This document shows positions 61,606 to 64,000 of a stretch of 64,000 bases of DNA, one piece after another. Source of the DNA: Allocoprobacillus sp002160865 (GTDB lineage Bacteria > Bacillota_I > Bacilli_A > Erysipelotrichales > Coprobacillaceae); the NCBI RefSeq assembly GCF_042850985.1, contig NZ_AP031415.1:496001-560000 (forward strand). Direction: 5' to 3'. The notes beneath the pieces were generated by a model. It did no database searches. It was not told the DNA's origin and was given only the letters and a program-made list of their open reading frames with translations. Both the position numbers and the translations under genes were made by a program. How positions within the stretch are numbered: the stretch's first letter is position 1; each line of letters starts with the position of its first letter.

Positions 61606-62985
61606 ATGAACCTATACAAATACAAGGGAAAGCGTATCAGAGCCAGCGACAAGAACCTTGTGTACCGCTTCTGTACGGGTACGCTCCTGCTCCTGTTCGT
61701 GGCGGTTCTCCTGCTACTGAACATGGGACAGCTCCTGCGTACTGATTGGGAGCATTTCAGCCTGCTTGATAATGGCGTGACGCTTTCCACATACAACTTC
61801 ATAACCATAGGGATAGCGACTGGTGTTTGTGCATTGGTCGCTTTTCTTTATTACCGCTTCTTCCATGACAGCTTCAAGAAGCTATTACACCGTCAAAAGC
61901 TGGCACGCATGATACTGGACAATAAGTGGTATGAAGCCCAGACCGTACAGGACAGCGGTTTTTTCACTGACCTGCAGAGCAGATCAAGGGAAAAAATCGT
62001 CTGGTTTCCTAAAATCTATTATCAAATGGACAAGGGACTGCTCCATATCCGCTGTGAAATCTCTTTGGGAAAGTATCAAGACCAGCTCCTTAGACTGGAA
62101 GATAAGCTGGAAAGCGGGCTTTACTGCGAGCTGACCGACAAGACGCTCCATGACGGCTATATCGAGTACACCCTGCTCTATGACATGATAGCGAACCGTA
62201 TCACGATTGACGAGGTAAAGGCAGAAAACGGGGGCTTGCGTTTGATGAAGAACCTCACATGGGAATACGACGCACTCCCTCACGCCCTTATCTGTGGCGG
62301 TACTGGCGGTGGAAAGACCTATTTCCTGCTGACAATCATTGAAGCCCTCTTGCAGACCAACGCCCAGCTTTTCATCTTAGACCCTAAGAACGCTGACCTT
62401 GCGGACTTGGGTACGGTCATGGATAACGTGTACCACACCAAAGAAGATATGATTGAATGTGTCAATGCGTTCTATGAGGGAATGGTACAGCGAAGCGAGG
62501 AAATGAAACGCCACCCAGACTACAAGACGGGCGAAAACTATGCCTATCTGGGCTTACCGCCCTGCTTCCTTATCTTTGACGAGTATGTGGCGTTCTTGGA
62601 AATGCTGGGGACAAAGGAAAGCATGAGCCTACTTAGCCAGCTAAAGAAAATCGTCATGCTTGGCAGACAGGCAGGCTATTTCCTCATTGTCGCCTGCCAG
62701 CGTCCCGACGCAAAGTATTTCAGCGACGGTATCAGAGATAACTTCAACTTCCGTGTGGGCTTGGGACGTATCAGCGAGCTTGGCTACGGTATGCTTTTCG
62801 GAAGCGACGTAAAGAAACAGTTCTTCCAGAAGCGTATCAAAGGGCGTGGCTATTGTGACGTGGGTACGAGCGTTATATCGGAGTTTTACACTCCCCTTGT
62901 TCCAAAGGGGCATGATTTTTTACAGACTATCGGCTCTCTTGCACTGGCAAGGCAAGCCGTAACAGATGAACGAAAGGAGAATTGA
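61606..62985 (+). CDS. FtsK/SpoIIIE-type conjugative coupling protein, Tn916 Orf21 type
   Basis: A 459-residue ATPase with two membrane segments near residues 28-48 and 65-83, Walker A GGTGGGKTYFLLTIIEAL near residue 230, LDPKNADLADLG, Walker B CFLIFDEYVAFLEM near 322 and VACQRPDAKYFSDGIRDNFNFRV. It delivers the relaxase-DNA complex to the type IV-like channel. AAAGGGG precedes the ATG at 61606; the in-frame start at 61558 lies inside the hairpin. Confidence 0.93.
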   Translation: MNLYKYKGKRIRASDKNLVYRFCTGTLLLLFVAVLLLLNMGQLLRTDWEHFSLLDNGVTLSTYNFITIGIATGVCALVAFLYYRFFHDSFKKLLHRQKLARMILDNKWYEAQTVQDSGFFTDLQSRSREKIVWFPKIYYQMDKGLLHIRCEISLGKYQDQLLRLEDKLESGLYCELTDKTLHDGYIEYTLLYDMIANRITIDEVKAENGGLRLMKNLTWEYDALPHALICGGTGGGKTYFLLTIIEALLQTNAQLFILDPKNADLADLGTVMDNVYHTKEDMIECVNAFYEGMVQRSEEMKRHPDYKTGENYAYLGLPPCFLIFDEYVAFLEMLGTKESMSLLSQLKKIVMLGRQAGYFLIVACQRPDAKYFSDGIRDNFNFRVGLGRISELGYGMLFGSDVKKQFFQKRIKGRGYCDVGTSVISEFYTPLVPKGHDFLQTIGSLALARQAVTDERKEN

Positions 62986-62992
62986 AAAATAT

Positions 62993-63397
62993 ATGGGACT
63001 TTTAGAAATGGGTTACAGCGACCCTACTGCAGATTTGCACGTTGAGGGTGTCTGCGTAGACTTTGACCGCTACCTTGCGGATTTGGAAAGTGTCGCTGGC
63101 ACGACTGACGATAAATGTGAGGAATTTCCGACAGAAGCCTATCATGCACATATGGAAGATATTCTGACAGAAGCGGGGCTTGGGAGATTGAAACTTCCGT
63201 TGCTCTTTTCCGTGGTGCTGGACGAATGGCTTTCCATTCATGGCTTCAACTACCGTTTTACGTTTCTTGTGGTGGATAAGGATTTTTTCAGACAGATATA
63301 CCATGAATATGAGATTGACAAGGATATTGTCAGAAAATGCCTTTCTGCCGATACAGACGTTATCGTAGTTTATACGGGCATGACAAGGATAGGCTGA
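62993..63397 (+). CDS. Conserved element protein of unknown function
   Basis: A roughly 134-residue acidic protein located between coupling protein and relaxase genes. No known domain is recognised; it contains EFPTEAYHAHMEDILTEAGL and LDEWLSIHGFNYRFTFLVVD. The ATG at 62993 is 13 bases from AAGGAG (62974-62979); an ATG at 62966 inside the upstream gene has no such site, so the start is uncertain. It may be an accessory factor of transfer. Confidence 0.6.
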   Translation: MGLLEMGYSDPTADLHVEGVCVDFDRYLADLESVAGTTDDKCEEFPTEAYHAHMEDILTEAGLGRLKLPLLFSVVLDEWLSIHGFNYRFTFLVVDKDFFRQIYHEYEIDKDIVRKCLSADTDVIVVYTGMTRIG

Positions 63398-63404
63398 ACC
63401 ACTG

Positions 63405-63508
63405 ACGGCTGGAACGGTCAGCGAAGCGGCCCAGACCGTGTAAGCCGTCCTGTGGAGCAGGGCTTGCCCTGCTCCACGAAAGAAGCCCCTCGGTATCTAA
63501 CAGAGGGG
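63405..63508 (+). other. oriT-like region with three hairpins
   Basis: In the gap before the relaxase gene, as in Tn916, are GACGGCT/AGCCGTC (63405-63411, 63443-63449) enclosing ACGGTC/GACCGT; a perfect 12-bp palindrome GTGGAGCAGGGC/GCCCTGCTCCAC (63452-63477); and CCCCTC/GAGGGG (63486-63508) with loop GGTATCTAACA. The last is the best candidate for the nick region. The nick site itself is not proven here. Confidence 0.65.
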
Positions 63509-63637
63509 CACAATTCCGCTGGAAACTACGGTCAAAAAGTCTGGAAATCCCGCTTGGTATAAGGATTTTCAGTCACTCATAGCTGACTGTGACAATCGGC
63601 GGAAAATATCACACTTTTACGATTGGGGGTATGCAGG

Positions 63638-64000
63638 CTGAATGAAAGCACCTTTATAACCGCCTTGAAAGAGAAACGCTTATCTTACGGCGTGTCCCAG
63701 ACAAGGCTTGCAATCATGGCTGGTATCAGCCGTGAACACTTGAACCGTATCGAAGCGGGCAAGGTAACGCTCACGGACGATATGCAAGAAAAGCTCATGG
63801 AAGCGGTTGAGAAATTCAATCCCGACGCTCCCATGTTCCTGCTGTTCGACTATGTGCGTATCCGTTTCCCCACGCTGGATATACAGCACGTTATCAAAAA
63901 TATATTGAAGCTCAATATCGACTATATGCTCCATGAGGACTACGGACACTACAAGTACACCGAGCATTACTATCTGGGTGATGTGTTCGTCTACACTTCG
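63638..64000 (+). CDS. Relaxase/replication initiator, Tn916 Orf20 (MobT) type, cut by window end
   Basis: An open frame runs from 63638 to the window edge. It begins LNESTFITALKEKRLSYGVS with a helix-turn-helix (RLAIMAGISREHLNRIEAGK) and continues into the Rep_trans fold FDYVRIRFPTLDIQHVIKNI, YMLHEDYGHYKY and HYYLGDVFVYTS. This is the rolling-circle relaxase that nicks oriT. There is no ATG: the start is probably CTG at 63638 (GGGGG eight bases upstream) or TTG at 63623. C-terminal part is outside the window. Confidence 0.85.
   Translation, partial: MNESTFITALKEKRLSYGVSQTRLAIMAGISREHLNRIEAGKVTLTDDMQEKLMEAVEKFNPDAPMFLLFDYVRIRFPTLDIQHVIKNILKLNIDYMLHEDYGHYKYTEHYYLGDVFVYTS

Larger units (their letters stand above)
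54040..64000 (+). mobile_element. Tn916-family integrative conjugative element, left part
   Basis: From about 54.2 kb the DNA is clearly richer in G and C than the host. In order it holds a surface adhesin, two DUF961 genes (Orf23/Orf22-like), an FtsK-type coupling protein (Orf21-like), an oriT-like intergenic region and the Orf20-like relaxase, the gene order of Tn916. The element continues past the window. Left boundary approximate. An IS21-family insertion interrupts it. Confidence 0.88.

Noticed and set aside
1..64000. CRISPR arrays, tRNA and rRNA genes
   Set aside because: No regularly spaced direct repeats, cloverleaf-type sequences or rRNA segments were noticed on either strand.

Overview
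The window is a chromosomal piece of an AT-rich low-GC Firmicute. Protein content suggests a gut Erysipelotrichia/Coprobacillaceae-type anaerobe: AI-2E-family and DUF2812 membrane proteins, PerR with rubrerythrin, RNase J, HflX, two peptide ABC transporters, PTS-linked glycoside hydrolases and few biosynthetic genes. The taxonomic placement is inference; no rRNA or tRNA gene was seen to confirm it.

Layout. Positions 1-6.6 kb hold a MarR-MATE efflux operon with a perfect 12-bp operator on its -10 box, a small alarmone synthetase, a GNAT/aldo-keto reductase fusion with two [4Fe-4S] motifs, and two tandem paralogous membrane proteins. Positions 6.7-16.6 kb are one long operon: PTS EIIC, IclR regulator, mannonate dehydratase, two GH1 glycosidases, an IlvD/Edd dehydratase, a 96-residue membrane protein, KDPG aldolase and KDG kinase. 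It reads as a pathway that imports a beta-glycoside containing a sugar acid, splits it, dehydrates the acid to 2-keto-3-deoxygluconate, and phosphorylates and cleaves that to pyruvate and glyceraldehyde-3-phosphate. Next come a protein with a PTS IIB-like domain (a paralogue lies at 33.2-33.8 kb), a sugar O-acetyltransferase, a 25-residue hydrophobic ORF facing a small convergent transcript, and a ChbG-type deacetylase.

Positions 19-23 kb hold aroE-rdgB-trmL and a Lit-like DUF1461 membrane protein, a HAD phosphatase and a PAP2 phosphatase. Positions 23-28 kb hold a peptide ABC transporter whose binding-protein gene has lost its 5' part; a second, intact copy of the system lies at 40.8-46.5 kb. 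Between them are perR-rubrerythrin under a PerR-box promoter, a YlbJ-like membrane protein, hflX, an arylsulfate sulfotransferase preceded by a 29-residue ORF, phosphoesterases, an RpiR regulator, RNase J, DegV and MscS. Positions 46.5-54 kb carry a DUF2812 protein, M18 and PepT peptidases, a nitroreductase, an AI-2E-type permease, a DJ-1 protein, a short pyrophosphatase and a GNAT enzyme.

From about 54.2 kb base composition jumps to clearly higher GC: this is the left part of a Tn916-family integrative conjugative element. It carries a cell-wall adhesin that combines thioester, SpaA/Cna-B and VaFE ester-bond domains, two DUF961 (Orf23/Orf22-like) genes, an M23 peptidase, the FtsK-like coupling protein (Orf21-like), an oriT-like region and the start of the Orf20-like relaxase, cut by the window end. 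An AT-rich IS21-family element (istA-istB, 2258 bp, 5-bp target duplication CTCCG) sits in the last codons of the Orf22-like gene.
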